From DATARR01 sp044868005 (GTDB lineage: Bacteria > Acidobacteriota > Thermoanaerobaculia > Multivoradales > UBA5704): DNA of 64,000 nucleotides. Location of the stretch: NCBI GenBank assembly GCA_044868005.1, contig JBIOVX010000230.1, forward strand, positions 7,291-71,290, read 5' to 3'. How positions within the stretch are numbered: position 1 is the stretch's first letter; each line of letters opens with the position of its first letter. The position numbers and the translations under genes are program-made. The notes below the pieces were generated by a model. The model did no database searches, was not told the origin of the DNA, and worked only from the letters and a program-made list of their open reading frames with translations. Shown piece by piece: positions 42,024-50,229 of this stretch.

Positions 42024-43034
42024 TCAGCGGTAGCCGAGGCGCTGCTTGACCTCCGCCGTGGCCTCGTCGTTGCCCTCGACGCTGAGCTTCCCGCGGTCCG
42101 CCCCGCGTCCCGGCGGATAGAAGCTGTCCCGGTACATCGGATAGCACTCGCTGCGCAGGTGGCCGAGGTTCTGATGGCCGCGGCGGACGGCCCGCTCGTG
42201 GCGGAGGGCGCCGACGTCGACCGGCGCCACCACGATCTTCTCTCCGGGTCCAGGATCCGCCTGAGCGAGGATGCGCCCGTCGAAATCCACGATCATGCTG
42301 CCGCCGGGCCACGAGAAAGGCGGGTAGTGCGCCAGGCTGGCCGCCTGGTTCGCGGCCACGACGTAGGCCACGTTCTCGATCGCCCGGCAGCGGTTGACGA
42401 CGGTCCACCAATCCATCGGCGCCGTGGCCCCCCAGGGATCCATGTAGGCCGAGACGCGGATCAGCACCTCGGCGCCGTTGGCGGTCAACTGCCGCAGGGC
42501 TTCGGGAAAGAGCCAGTCGTAGCAGATCGCCACGCCGAGGTTGCCGATGGGCGTGCTCGCCACCGGGAACATCTCCTCCGCGTAATCCGGCAGGTCGTGC
42601 GGGCTGGCGTGGACTTCCCAGGGAATCCAGGGGTTCACCTTGCGATACTTGGTGAGGATCCCCTCGGGTCCGATCAGGCAGGTGGCGTTGAAGACCACCC
42701 CGGGATACTTGTCGTCGCGCTCGAGGAAGGTGCCGGTCTGGACGTAGATGCCGTACTCCTTCGCCTTCGCCGCGTAGCGCTCGGTGTGCTCGTTGGGGAT
42801 GGGGATGGCCAGCTTCTCCAGCAGCTCGCGCGCCGTGGGATAGACCGGCGCCGCGTGCGCGAACTCGGGGAAGACCACCAGCTTCACCGGCAGGAACGGC
42901 GCGTAGCCCTCCACGGCGTTCGCGATCATCGCCAGCATGCGGTCCGTGTGGGGTTTGATGCCGGCCCGGTCCGCCGGGTTGGGGAAATCCACCTGGCAGG
43001 CGGCCGCGGCGTAGCGGAGCTTTTCCTCGCTCAA
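42024..43034 (-). CDS. carbon-nitrogen hydrolase (nitrilase superfamily)
   Basis: The 336-aa enzyme has the Glu-Lys-Cys triad: Glu in KLVVFPEFAHA, Lys in GILTKYRKVNPW and Cys in NLGVAICYDWLFPEAL. It should hydrolyse an amide or nitrile; the substrate is unknown. I place the start at TTG 43034 because GGAGA lies seven bases upstream and the protein then starts L(M)SEEKLRYAAAACQVDF like its relatives. The longer ATG frame adds non-conserved residues. It converges with the UnbV-like gene 11 bp away and is divergent from the SnoaL-like gene. Confidence 0.9.
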   Translation of the reverse strand: MSEEKLRYAAAACQVDFPNPADRAGIKPHTDRMLAMIANAVEGYAPFLPVKLVVFPEFAHAAPVYPTARELLEKLAIPIPNEHTERYAAKAKEYGIYVQTGTFLERDDKYPGVVFNATCLIGPEGILTKYRKVNPWIPWEVHASPHDLPDYAEEMFPVASTPIGNLGVAICYDWLFPEALRQLTANGAEVLIRVSAYMDPWGATAPMDWWTVVNRCRAIENVAYVVAANQAASLAHYPPFSWPGGSMIVDFDGRILAQADPGPGEKIVVAPVDVGALRHERAVRRGHQNLGHLRSECYPMYRDSFYPPGRGADRGKLSVEGNDEATAEVKQRLGYR

Positions 43035-43123
43035 TCCCGATCTCCTTTCAAAGGCCTTCCGTTGCGGCATATAAGTGTAGACTTGTGCGAGCGCTGTTGC
43101 TGGAACCCCCGGCGGAGAGACAC

Positions 43124-43633
43124 ATGGCGCAACGCGAGGAGACGGAGCCCGGCCCTGCGGCATCTCTGCCGGCCAACAAGGAGACCGCCCGGGCTTTCCG
43201 CGAGGACCTCTGGAACTCGGGCGACCTGGCGCTGGCCGACCGCCTCATCGCTCCCGAGTGCCTGCTGCACGCCGTCATTCCTTTCCCCATCGACTTCGCC
43301 CGCGGTCCCGACGCCGTCCGCCACCTGGTGTTCTTCTACCAGATGGCCTTCAGCGAGATCCGCATCACCGCCGAGCAGATCGTCGCCGAGGGCGACACCG
43401 TCGGCGTGCGCTGGACCGCCCGCGGACGCCATACCGGACACCTCCTCGGCCTGCCGCCCACCGGCCGCGAGACCGTCACCACCGGCATCGACATGCTGCG
43501 CATCGCCGACGGCAGGATCGTGGAGGGTTGGATCGACTGGGATGTCTTGAGCCTCCTCACGCAGCTCCTCGATCTGGGCGCCAAGCCCGAGGAGGGATTC
43601 CTCTCCCTCTTCGAGCGGCTCCGCCAAGCTTGA
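43124..43633 (+). CDS. SnoaL-like/ester-cyclase-type protein
   Basis: The 169-aa protein is a small NTF2-fold protein: KETARAFREDLWNSGDLALA, DRLIAPECLLH, GPDAVRHLVFFYQMAFSEIR and DGRIVEGWIDWD are typical of the SnoaL-like 'predicted ester cyclase' family. Members cyclise aromatic polyketides or hydrolyse epoxides, but many have unknown roles. It precedes the halogenase-like gene by 181 bp on the same strand. Confidence 0.82.
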   Translation: MAQREETEPGPAASLPANKETARAFREDLWNSGDLALADRLIAPECLLHAVIPFPIDFARGPDAVRHLVFFYQMAFSEIRITAEQIVAEGDTVGVRWTARGRHTGHLLGLPPTGRETVTTGIDMLRIADGRIVEGWIDWDVLSLLTQLLDLGAKPEEGFLSLFERLRQA

Positions 43634-43668
43634 CCCCGGATCGGACGCCGCGACGAGTATGAATCATG

Positions 43669-43692
43669 TGGGACGGCCCTGCGTGGCCGCCC
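43669..43692. repeat. GGCGGCC-type hairpin repeat, degenerate copy
   Basis: GGGACGGCCCTGCGTGGCCG followed by CCC closely resembles the perfect hairpin element at 60733-60756, read on its opposite strand (GGGGCGGCCCTATGTGGCCG). It lies in the gap between the SnoaL-like and halogenase-like genes. Confidence 0.5.
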
Positions 43693-43814
43693 TCCCCGGG
43701 ACGTCTGAGATCCCGCTAGAATGGACTGGCGCCGACCGATGAAACGCTGGAAGCGCGATCCGCGCCTAAGAGGAGCGCACGCCTCCTGAAGGCGGGGAAA
43801 GGGGAGATTCGGAG

Positions 43815-45602
43815 ATGGAAGGCAAGGATTTTCGCGAAGTGGACGTGCTCGTCGTCGGCGCCGGTCTCGCGGGCCTCTGTCTCGCCCGCCAGCTCCTGCT
43901 CGAGCGGCCGGAGTTCCGCGTCCTGCAGCTCGACCGCCTGCCCGAGATCCCCTCGCCCAAGCAGAAGGTGGGGGAGGCCACGGTGCAGGTGAGCGGCTAC
44001 TACTACTCGCGGGTGATCGAGATGGAGGAGCACCTGCTGCAGGAGCACTACCTCAAGTACAACCTCCGCTTCTATTGGAAGACGGAGCGCGGCGGCGCCG
44101 TGTGGGAGGACCTCAGCCAGTCCTACATCCGCAAGATCTCGAACATCGCCACCTACCAGCTCGACCGCAACAAGTTCGAGGCCGCGGTGCTGGAGAAGAA
44201 CCGCGAGAATCCCAACTACGAGCTGATCCACCCGATGGCGGACCTGCAGGTGGACCTCGCCGAGGACGGCGGCCCGCACGGCTTCCGCTTCAAGGCCGAC
44301 GGCCGCGAGACCGCCGGCCGCGCCCGCTGGGTGGTGGACGCCTCCGGCCGCGGCCGCTTCCTGGTCAAGAAGCAGGAGCTCAACCGGCCGAGCCCCATCA
44401 AGCACGGCTCCTCGTTCTTCTGGGTCGAGGGGCTCCTCGATCCCGAGAAGTGCACCGCTCTCGACCGCCGGTCCATCCGCGTGCGGCCCGAACGGGGGAC
44501 CCTGGGTCATTTCCCCACCTTCCTCGCCACCAATCACTACTGCGGCCAGGGCTACTGGTTCTGGGAGATCCCCCTCCACGGCAAGACGAGCCTGGGGCTG
44601 GTCTTCGACACCGCCGACGTCCCGTTCGAGGACGTCCATTCGGTTGAGAAGGTCGTCGACTGGATCTGCCGCGAGTATCCCCTCTTCGCCCGCGATTTGC
44701 CCAAGCGCAAGATTCTCCACCACTCGGGCCTCAAGAGCTTCGCCCTCGACAACGGCCAGACGATCTCGCCCGCCCACTGGGCCATGTGCGGCGAGGCCTG
44801 TCGCTTCACCGACCCCCTCTACAGCCCGGGCGGCGACCTCATCTCCACCTACAACACCCTGATCACCGACTGCATCCTGACGGAAAACCAGGGGGAGCTG
44901 GAGGCCAAGATCCGCCGCTACGAGCCGCTGGCGCGGGCCATCTACGAGGCCTACGTGCCCAGCTTCGCGGTGAGCTACCAGACCCTCGGCGACCAGGAGG
45001 CCTTCTCGCTGCGCTACGTCTGGGAATTGACCGTCTACTTCGCCTACTACGTCTTCCCCTTCATCAACGACCTGCACATCAATCAGGCGTTCCTGCCCGC
45101 CTTCCTCCGCCGCTTCGGCCAACTGGGACCGATCAACCAGGGCATGCACCGCCTGCTGCAGGCCTTCTACTTGTGGAAGAAGGAGAACGTGGTCATCCCC
45201 GCTCCCGAGCCGGTCTTCTTCGAGTTCATGGAGATCGAAGCCCTGGCGCTCGCCGAGCTGACGTTCTACAAGGTCGGGGTCGGCCTCGACGAGGCCCGCG
45301 CGGTGCTCGACGATCAGCTCGAGAACCTCCGCGATCTGGCCCGCTGGACGGCGGCCCACATCACCTCCGTCGTCCTCGACGACGAGCGGGCCCTCGGCAA
45401 CGCCGCGTTCATCCGCGGCATCGACATCAACAACCTCCAATTCGATCCCGACGCCATGGCGGCGCGCCTCGCCGCCGCCTGCCGCGAGACCTCCGAGACC
45501 TACACCTGGCGGTTCAAGGTGCCGTGCATGAAGCGGTTCCGCACCCGCCGTCTCGCGCAGGAGAAGGAGATGCCGCTCGCCGTCGGCGCGGCGGGGGGCT
45601 GA
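43815..45602 (+). CDS. flavin-dependent halogenase-like/FAD monooxygenase
   Basis: The 595-aa protein has the FAD-binding GxGxxG (VDVLVVGAGLAGLCLARQLL), the halogenase-type strand KQKVGEATVQVS, the Rossmann-end WVVDASGRGRFL, the motif GYWFWEIPLHGKTSLGLVF (related to WxWxIP of flavin halogenases) and the isoalloxazine loop CGEACRFTDPLYSPGGDLIS. It uses reduced flavin to halogenate or oxygenate an activated substrate. The C-terminal 200 residues are helical and lack the clear substrate signature of tryptophan halogenases. The carotenoid oxygenase starts 2 bp downstream, so they act together. Confidence 0.83.
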   Translation: MEGKDFREVDVLVVGAGLAGLCLARQLLLERPEFRVLQLDRLPEIPSPKQKVGEATVQVSGYYYSRVIEMEEHLLQEHYLKYNLRFYWKTERGGAVWEDLSQSYIRKISNIATYQLDRNKFEAAVLEKNRENPNYELIHPMADLQVDLAEDGGPHGFRFKADGRETAGRARWVVDASGRGRFLVKKQELNRPSPIKHGSSFFWVEGLLDPEKCTALDRRSIRVRPERGTLGHFPTFLATNHYCGQGYWFWEIPLHGKTSLGLVFDTADVPFEDVHSVEKVVDWICREYPLFARDLPKRKILHHSGLKSFALDNGQTISPAHWAMCGEACRFTDPLYSPGGDLISTYNTLITDCILTENQGELEAKIRRYEPLARAIYEAYVPSFAVSYQTLGDQEAFSLRYVWELTVYFAYYVFPFINDLHINQAFLPAFLRRFGQLGPINQGMHRLLQAFYLWKKENVVIPAPEPVFFEFMEIEALALAELTFYKVGVGLDEARAVLDDQLENLRDLARWTAAHITSVVLDDERALGNAAFIRGIDINNLQFDPDAMAARLAAACRETSETYTWRFKVPCMKRFRTRRLAQEKEMPLAVGAAGG

Positions 45603-45604
45603 GG

Positions 45605-47053
45605 ATGAAGGACGCCGCCGCTCCAGCCGTCGAAGCCCCGGTGGCGGACCATGCTCCGGGGCTGGAGCGGGCGTTCTCCTTCGTCCCCGAGGAGCGTCTG
45701 GCCGAGCCGCTGCCGGTCGCGGGGGAGATCCCCTCGTTCCTGCGCGGCACGTATTACCTGAACGGTCCGGCCCGCTTCGTCCGCGGCGACCTGCGCTACC
45801 GCCACTGGCTGGACGGCGACGGCATGGTCTGCGCCCTGCGCTTCGGCGACGGCGGCGCTCACCTCACGGCCCGCTTCGTGCGCAGCGCCAAGCTCGCCGC
45901 CGAGGAGGCGGCCGGCCAGGCGCTCTACCGCGCCTTCGGCACCGCCTTCCCGGGCGATCGATTGGTGCGCGGCATCGCGCTCGAATCGCCGGTCAACGTC
46001 AGCGTCTACCCGCATGGCGGCACCCTGCTGGCCTTCGGCGAGCAGGGCATCCCCTGGGAGCTCGACCCGGACACCCTCGAGACCCGGGGCCTCTACAACT
46101 TCGGCGGCGCCCTCAACCCGCTCAGCCCCTTCTCCGCGCACCCGAAGATTGATCCGGTCAGCGGAGAGCTGTGCAACTTCGGCATCTCCTTCTCGGCCAC
46201 CCAGCCGAACCTCAACCTCTACCGCTTCGCCGCGGACGACGGCCTCGTCTATCGCAAGAGGATCGCGCTGGAAGAGCCGCGCTCCCTCCACGACTTCTGC
46301 TTCGCCGGCAAGCACGTGGCCTTCTATCTCGCCCCCTACCGGCTCGACATGGCGGCCCTGGCCCAGGAGGGGAAGACCCTGATGGAGTCCCTGCGCTGGG
46401 AGCCGGAGAAGGGAAGCCGGCTGCTCGTCGTGCGGCGGGAGGACGGCGAGCCTGTGGCCTCCGTGCCGGTGGGGAACCGCTACGTGCTGCATGGCATCAA
46501 CGCCTACGAGGAAGGCGACCGGCTGATCGTGGACGTCCTGGAGCTCGACCGCCCCGTCTACGATCAGTACGACGTGCCTAACCTCTTCCCCGACGTCGCG
46601 CCGGGCCGGCCTGCCCGCCTCGTGGTGGACCTCGTGGCCGGCGCTCTCGTGGACCGCGTCGAGATCGCCTACGACAAGGCGCCGGACTTCCCGGCGATCG
46701 ATCCCGACCTCGCCGGCCGGCCCTACGAGCATTTCTGGATGCTGGGGATCTCGAAGACCGGCCTTCTGGGCCGCAAGTTCTTCGACGAGGTCGTCCACTG
46801 CTCCTGGTCGCGCCCGGACCGCGCCGAGACCTGGACGGCGCCCCCCGGCTGCTACCTGGGCGGCGAGCCCGCCTTCGCGCCGGATCCCTCAGGCGAGGGA
46901 GGCGCGGTGATCTGCCAGCAGCTCGACGTGGAGACGGGGGAGATGACGTTCCTCGTCTTCGACGCCTTCGACGTAGCGCGCGGGCCCGTGGCGAAGCTCG
47001 CTCTCTCTTCGCCTCTTCATCTTGGATTCCACGCCTTTTTCCAGCCGGCCTGA
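45605..47053 (+). CDS. carotenoid cleavage oxygenase (RPE65/CCO family)
   Basis: The 482-aa protein has the four iron-ligand histidines spread along the propeller: FSAHPKIDPVSGELCNFGIS, RSLHDFCFAGKHV, VLHGINAYEEGD and, at the very end, HLGFHAFF. It also has the N-terminal FLRGTYYLNGPARF and HWLDGDGMV. Such non-heme Fe(II) enzymes split a conjugated double bond of carotenoids, stilbenes or lignin-like compounds with O2. It starts two bases after the halogenase-like gene. A fossil of a second copy lies at 50112. Confidence 0.92.
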   Translation: MKDAAAPAVEAPVADHAPGLERAFSFVPEERLAEPLPVAGEIPSFLRGTYYLNGPARFVRGDLRYRHWLDGDGMVCALRFGDGGAHLTARFVRSAKLAAEEAAGQALYRAFGTAFPGDRLVRGIALESPVNVSVYPHGGTLLAFGEQGIPWELDPDTLETRGLYNFGGALNPLSPFSAHPKIDPVSGELCNFGISFSATQPNLNLYRFAADDGLVYRKRIALEEPRSLHDFCFAGKHVAFYLAPYRLDMAALAQEGKTLMESLRWEPEKGSRLLVVRREDGEPVASVPVGNRYVLHGINAYEEGDRLIVDVLELDRPVYDQYDVPNLFPDVAPGRPARLVVDLVAGALVDRVEIAYDKAPDFPAIDPDLAGRPYEHFWMLGISKTGLLGRKFFDEVVHCSWSRPDRAETWTAPPGCYLGGEPAFAPDPSGEGGAVICQQLDVETGEMTFLVFDAFDVARGPVAKLALSSPLHLGFHAFFQPA

Positions 47054-47065
47054 CGCTAGATCAGT

Positions 47066-47344
47066 ATGAAGACCCTAAACCTCAAAGAGGCGAAGATCGA
47101 TCTGGCGGAAGCCGTCGAATTGGCGCGAGAGGAGCCAATCCTGCTCGTGACTCCTACTGGTCAAGAGTTCCTTCTTGCCGAGGCGGACGATTTCGAGAGG
47201 GAGGTGGAGCTCCTTCGCAACAGTGTGGACTTTCAGCGGTTTCTAGATGAGCGATCGCGTTCGCTACGTCGTATTTCGCTGGAAGAGTTCGAAGCGGAGA
47301 CCGACGACGAGATAGCGAAGCAAAAAAAGACCGCTACCAGGTGA
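47066..47344 (+). CDS. Phd-like antitoxin family protein
   Basis: The 92-aa protein (MKTLNLKEAKIDLAEAVELA, ILLVTPTGQEFLLAEADDFE, REVELLRNSVDFQRFLDERS) resembles short Phd/YefM-like antitoxins with a C-terminal toxin-binding helix. No toxin gene follows on this strand. The frame has lower GC than its neighbours, which hints at recent arrival. The end overlaps the antisense tail of the next Phd-like gene. Confidence 0.55.
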   Translation: MKTLNLKEAKIDLAEAVELAREEPILLVTPTGQEFLLAEADDFEREVELLRNSVDFQRFLDERSRSLRRISLEEFEAETDDEIAKQKKTATR

Positions 47345-47572
47345 GCGCGGCGCCGGGTCGCGGTCAGCCAGAACCTCATCGCTGAGGCTCAGGCCGCCGA
47401 GAGAGAGCCGGGTCAAGGGCGGCTTCTTCCAGGCCGGCATCGCCGCCTTGACCGGAACGATGTCCGCGACCGGCCGGCCGTTGCAGTATACGCGGACGAT
47501 CTCGCCCTCCTCGACAGCATCGAAAAAGGTCTTGGCGTGGTTCCTCAGGTCGGTGAAAGTGGTTTCACGCAT
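47264..47572 (-). CDS. Phd/YefM-type antitoxin with altered tail
   Basis: The first 70 residues (MRETTFTDLRNHAKTFFDAV, EEGEIVRVYCNGRPVADIVP, LTRLSLGGLSLSDEVLADRD) are a good match to prevent-host-death antitoxins. The last 30 residues (from PAPRSPGSG) look unrelated and are antisense to the other antitoxin gene, so the original end and the partner toxin seem to be lost. Confidence 0.6.
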   Translation of the reverse strand: MRETTFTDLRNHAKTFFDAVEEGEIVRVYCNGRPVADIVPVKAAMPAWKKPPLTRLSLGGLSLSDEVLADRDPAPRSPGSGLFLLRYLVVGLRFELFQRNTT

Positions 47573-47698
47573 GCCACCATTCTCTCAGACCCCGGGCCGT
47601 GTCCATCGATTTGTACATCGTCGTAGTATTTCTCGAGGTTCCGCCGAGAATGTCACTGAATGCCAGGTCTGCAGCTCCTCCGTTGCTCGAATCATAGC

Positions 47699-48709
47699 CT
47701 AACAGCCGGCAGCGGTTGAGAGCGCTTCGAGAAGGGGAGCAACCTGCGCGAACAGCCGGCGCTCCTGTTCCTCTGGTTCCTCCGCTCCCGACAGCACCGT
47801 GTAAAGCGACACGATAACGTCCACAAACGAACGATCCTCCTGAAGTCTCCCCCTTGTAATGTCCGGGCGGCATGGCAGCTCCGCTGCAGCCCGTCCAAGT
47901 ATACCGAACACCCTTTCGGTCTGCGTCTCTGTCGTGTGACAACGAAATCTAAGAAGACTTCCCATCTGGGAAAGGGGTGAGATGTAAACCTGCCAATAGA
48001 GATTTGTGGGCTCCTTCGGCCGTAGATAGAGCTCACAGCGGCGGCCTGGGTTCATCTCCCAATTCCGGCTCGCCAGCACCTGCGTGCTATGCCACAGTTT
48101 GCCGAAGTTTCGCTGATTCTCCTTGACTTCTTCCGTATCGTCAGGAGAAAGCGGACCGACGTGCGGTACGGCCGGCATGAAGCCGAGACGGCGAAAACCA
48201 TCGAAGAGCCACTGGGTGAGGATGTGCTCGCCACGACTGAGGGAGTCGTACAGATCGCGCCAAAGGAAGTGCGGTTGTGAGGCTGGCCGGATGTAGCGTG
48301 GATGCTGAAGGATGTCCTGCGAAAGCGTTACGAGATGCGACCGAAAGTATGCGACCCCGTCGATGTCCAGCTTCAGGTAGCGCTCGAGCTGTCCCGTCTC
48401 TTCGCCGCTGTCTGATTCACGCAGCGTTTCGGGTGCTTCCAGCTTGTGCTCGCAGGCGACTCGACGGCCATCGTCGAGGGTCAAAAGGAGGTCTGGTCGG
48501 CAGCCTTGCTCGGCAAAAGGAGCCTGAGTCTCTATGCGAGTAATCCGACGCGCCACTCCTGCGGCTGCGAAAGAGGGTAATACCCGGCTCTGATAGGCTT
48601 CCCAGAAAGCCGCATCATGCTCAAGAGCGCTAGCGAGGAAATACGTGAGGTGGTCCTCACGAAGCTGAGTCAGGCCGCGTGTCTGCCAAAACAGGTTGCT
48701 ATCAACCAT
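47699..48709 (-). CDS. PD-(D/E)XK nuclease-family protein
   Basis: The 336-aa protein has an N-terminal helical part (LREDHLTYFLASALEHDAAF) and the nuclease core with GCRPDLLLTLDDGRRVACEH then KLEA. This gives the PD...ExK signature (Asp, Glu and Lys all present). A central region rich in aromatic residues and a C-terminal helix follow. Proteins of this shape occur as defence or DNA-repair nucleases of unclear target. Lower GC and its location next to antitoxins fit a horizontally acquired defence patch. ATG 48709 is the only good start. Confidence 0.75.
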   Translation of the reverse strand: MVDSNLFWQTRGLTQLREDHLTYFLASALEHDAAFWEAYQSRVLPSFAAAGVARRITRIETQAPFAEQGCRPDLLLTLDDGRRVACEHKLEAPETLRESDSGEETGQLERYLKLDIDGVAYFRSHLVTLSQDILQHPRYIRPASQPHFLWRDLYDSLSRGEHILTQWLFDGFRRLGFMPAVPHVGPLSPDDTEEVKENQRNFGKLWHSTQVLASRNWEMNPGRRCELYLRPKEPTNLYWQVYISPLSQMGSLLRFRCHTTETQTERVFGILGRAAAELPCRPDITRGRLQEDRSFVDVIVSLYTVLSGAEEPEEQERRLFAQVAPLLEALSTAAGC

Positions 48710-48894
48710 GCGTACCCCTCTTCGTCGGAGTGGCCCGTTCTCAGCAGCTTAGCCTTTACGAGCTTGCCCTGGCAATCCCATAAAACCTCAAGGCCGCGAC
48801 CAGCGCGCGCTCGATCCAGGCCTAATCTGCGGCTCGGGCGATGAAGATGGGAGGCCATCCTCGCGGCGGACTCCCCCCGGAGCATCGACCCAAG

Positions 48895-48941
48895 TGTTGT
48901 AATTCTTGACAACACATGCGTCCGCTGGCATCATAGCCAAC
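48895..48941 (+). promoter_or_regulatory. promoter and operator of the TumE-like toxin-antitoxin genes
   Basis: TTGACA (48906-48911) is followed 17 bp later by CATCAT (48929-48934, four of six matches to the -10). The inverted repeat TGTTGT (48895-48900)/ACAACA (48909-48914) overlaps the -35, as expected for autoregulation by the HTH antitoxin. Transcription would start near 48941, at the GTG start codon, so the message may be leaderless. Confidence 0.5.
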
Positions 48942-49238
48942 GTGAAGGCGCTTGCACTCGTGAGGAGGCGAATCATCTTCTCCGAGAGCGCATTCGCCGA
49001 GTTGGTGCTCTGGCAAGTTCCTAAGCCGTTGGCAGGCTCGACCCATGAGCTCAAATACCGGCTTGCGTACGTGGTTGACGGGGTCTGCAGGGTGCGCTAC
49101 GACAACGAGGCAGGCAAGGGCGATCACAGGCATTTTAACGGGAAGGAAAGCATCTACGCTTTCAAGACTCCAGACGAGCTCATGGACGACTTCCAACGCG
49201 ACATTGAAAGGTGGAACCGTGAAAATCGTGACTCTTGA
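48942..49238 (+). CDS. TumE/DUF6516-type toxin
   Basis: The 98-aa protein reads VKALALVRRRIIFSESAFAE, LVLWQVPKPLAGSTHELKYR, LAYVVDGVCRVRYDNEAGKG and DHRHFNG. This is the pattern of the DUF6516/TumE toxin family (FSESAFAELVLW, YRL..V..GVCV.RYDNE.GKGDHRH). The conserved acidic and His residues (E, D, H) suggest a nuclease-like active site; the target is not settled. GTG 48942 is preferred over the upstream ATG, which would lie at the -35 element. It overlaps the antitoxin gene by 20 bp. Confidence 0.8.
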   Translation: MKALALVRRRIIFSESAFAELVLWQVPKPLAGSTHELKYRLAYVVDGVCRVRYDNEAGKGDHRHFNGKESIYAFKTPDELMDDFQRDIERWNRENRDS

Positions 49239-49566
49239 CGTCCGTGCTCCGAACGATTCGATGAGTGATTTCGTGCGTGTGTGGAAAACCGGCGAGCTGG
49301 AGAAATCGGCGCGCATCAGCTTTGCCACGCCGGAGCTTCTCTGGAAGGTGCTCAACGCTAAACGCTGGGAGCTGCTCAAAGTCCTGTGCGGCGCAGGTCC
49401 GGTCTCCATCCGCGAGGCGGCACGGCGCGTGGGTCGCGACGTAAAAGGTGTGCACAGTGACGTCACTGCCCTCTTGAATGCCGGCGTGCTCGACCGTAGC
49501 GAAGACGGGCGGATTCTCTTCCCCTTCGAAGCCGTGAAGGTGGAATTTTTGCTTCAGGCTGCATAG
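49219..49566 (+). CDS. TumA-like HTH antitoxin (HVO_A0114-type)
   Basis: The 115-aa protein has a winged-helix domain (LLWKVLNAKRWELLKVLCGA, GPVSIREAARRVGRDVKGVH, SDVTALLNAGVLDRSEDGRI) after a short N-terminal strand region. It is the DNA-binding antitoxin expected downstream of DUF6516 toxins and probably binds the inverted repeat at 48895-48914. It starts at GTG 49219 inside the toxin gene. Confidence 0.8.
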   Translation: MKIVTLDVRAPNDSMSDFVRVWKTGELEKSARISFATPELLWKVLNAKRWELLKVLCGAGPVSIREAARRVGRDVKGVHSDVTALLNAGVLDRSEDGRILFPFEAVKVEFLLQAA

Positions 49567-49609
49567 CGCCGGCGAACCGCGCGCCTCCGACCCGAGGCGC
49601 GACGCCGTA

Positions 49610-50000
49610 GGGTTGCGATGCGACGCCTTGGGGCTGCAACACGGCGCCGCGGGGTCGCGGCACGGCATATCAGCATAGAAATACCGCGCCGCAGCCTCGC
49701 GGTGCGACGCCGCAGGGCTGCAGTGGGCATATCAGAGTGGAAACACCGCGCCGCAGGGTTGCGGCACGGCATATCAGCATGGAGATACCGCGCCGCAGCC
49801 TCGCGGTGCCACGCCGCAGGGTTGCGGTACGGCATTGCAGCCTGGAGGCACCGCGCCGCAGCCTCCCGGCACGACGCCGCAGGGCTGCGGCATGGCATAT
49901 CAGCTCGGAGGCACGGCGCCGCAGGGTCGCGGCGAGGCATATCAGAGTGGAGACGCCGCGCCGGAGGCACGGCGCCGCAGGATCGCGGCGAGGCATGGAC
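49610..50000. repeat. 21-bp-period degenerate repeat array
   Basis: The word GCATATCAG (or GCATTGCAG) occurs at 49665, 49727, 49769, 49832, 49895 and 49937. The spacings are 62, 42, 63, 63 and 42, that is, multiples of about 21. Between them lie GCGCCGCAG, CCTCGCGGTG and GGGTTGCGGCAC modules. Several frames stay open through the array, which gives spurious Arg/Ala-rich ORFs. No coding gene is supported here. Confidence 0.75.
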
Positions 50001-50027
50001 AAACTCCGCGATCACAACCCTAGTTGC

Positions 50028-50066
50028 TTCCTCGGAGCAAGGCTTCGACCTCGGCGCCGATGACCC
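50028..50066 (-). pseudogene. fossil of an acyltransferase gene end
   Basis: Bases 50030-50066 repeat, with two or three changes, the 3' region of the intact acyltransferase gene near 53815-53852 (CTTCCTCGGAGCAAGGC, then TCGACCTCGGCGCCGATGAC). It encodes the same VIGAEVDALLR segment on the minus strand. It is about 40 bases long. Confidence 0.5.
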
Positions 50067-50111
50067 GGGCTCGAAAGGTGCAGGCGAAAAACCCCAGGCT
50101 GCCTGGTCCGC

Positions 50112-50222
50112 GTCGAGACCTGGCAGGCGCCGCCCGGCTGCTACTTGGGGGGCGAGCCCGCTTTCACGCCGGACCCTTCGGGGGACGGTAAGGCGGTGAT
50201 CTGCCAGCAGTTCGACGACGAG
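50112..50222 (+). pseudogene. fossil of a second carotenoid oxygenase
   Basis: The frame reads VETWQAPPGCYLGGEPAFTP, then DPSGDGKAVICQQFDDE. This is clearly homologous to residues 410-445 of the carotenoid oxygenase at 45605 (AETWTAPPGCYLGGEPAFAP). No other part of that gene is found nearby. Confidence 0.75.
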
Positions 50223-50229
50223 CGCCCCC

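Noticed and set aside
48670..48915. 81-codon minus frame upstream of the PD-(D/E)XK nuclease
   Set aside because: It overlaps the nuclease start and the toxin promoter region, has no ribosome-binding site and no recognisable motif.
49610..50000. CRISPR array
   Set aside because: Units are 21-bp multiples with no constant direct repeat separated by unique spacers, and no cas gene is in the window.
49554..50015. 153-codon Arg/Ala/Cys-rich frame in the repeat array, read as a repeat protein
   Set aside because: Three other frames through the array are equally open. Spacing of 62 in place of 63 breaks the codon phase, so coding is not supported.
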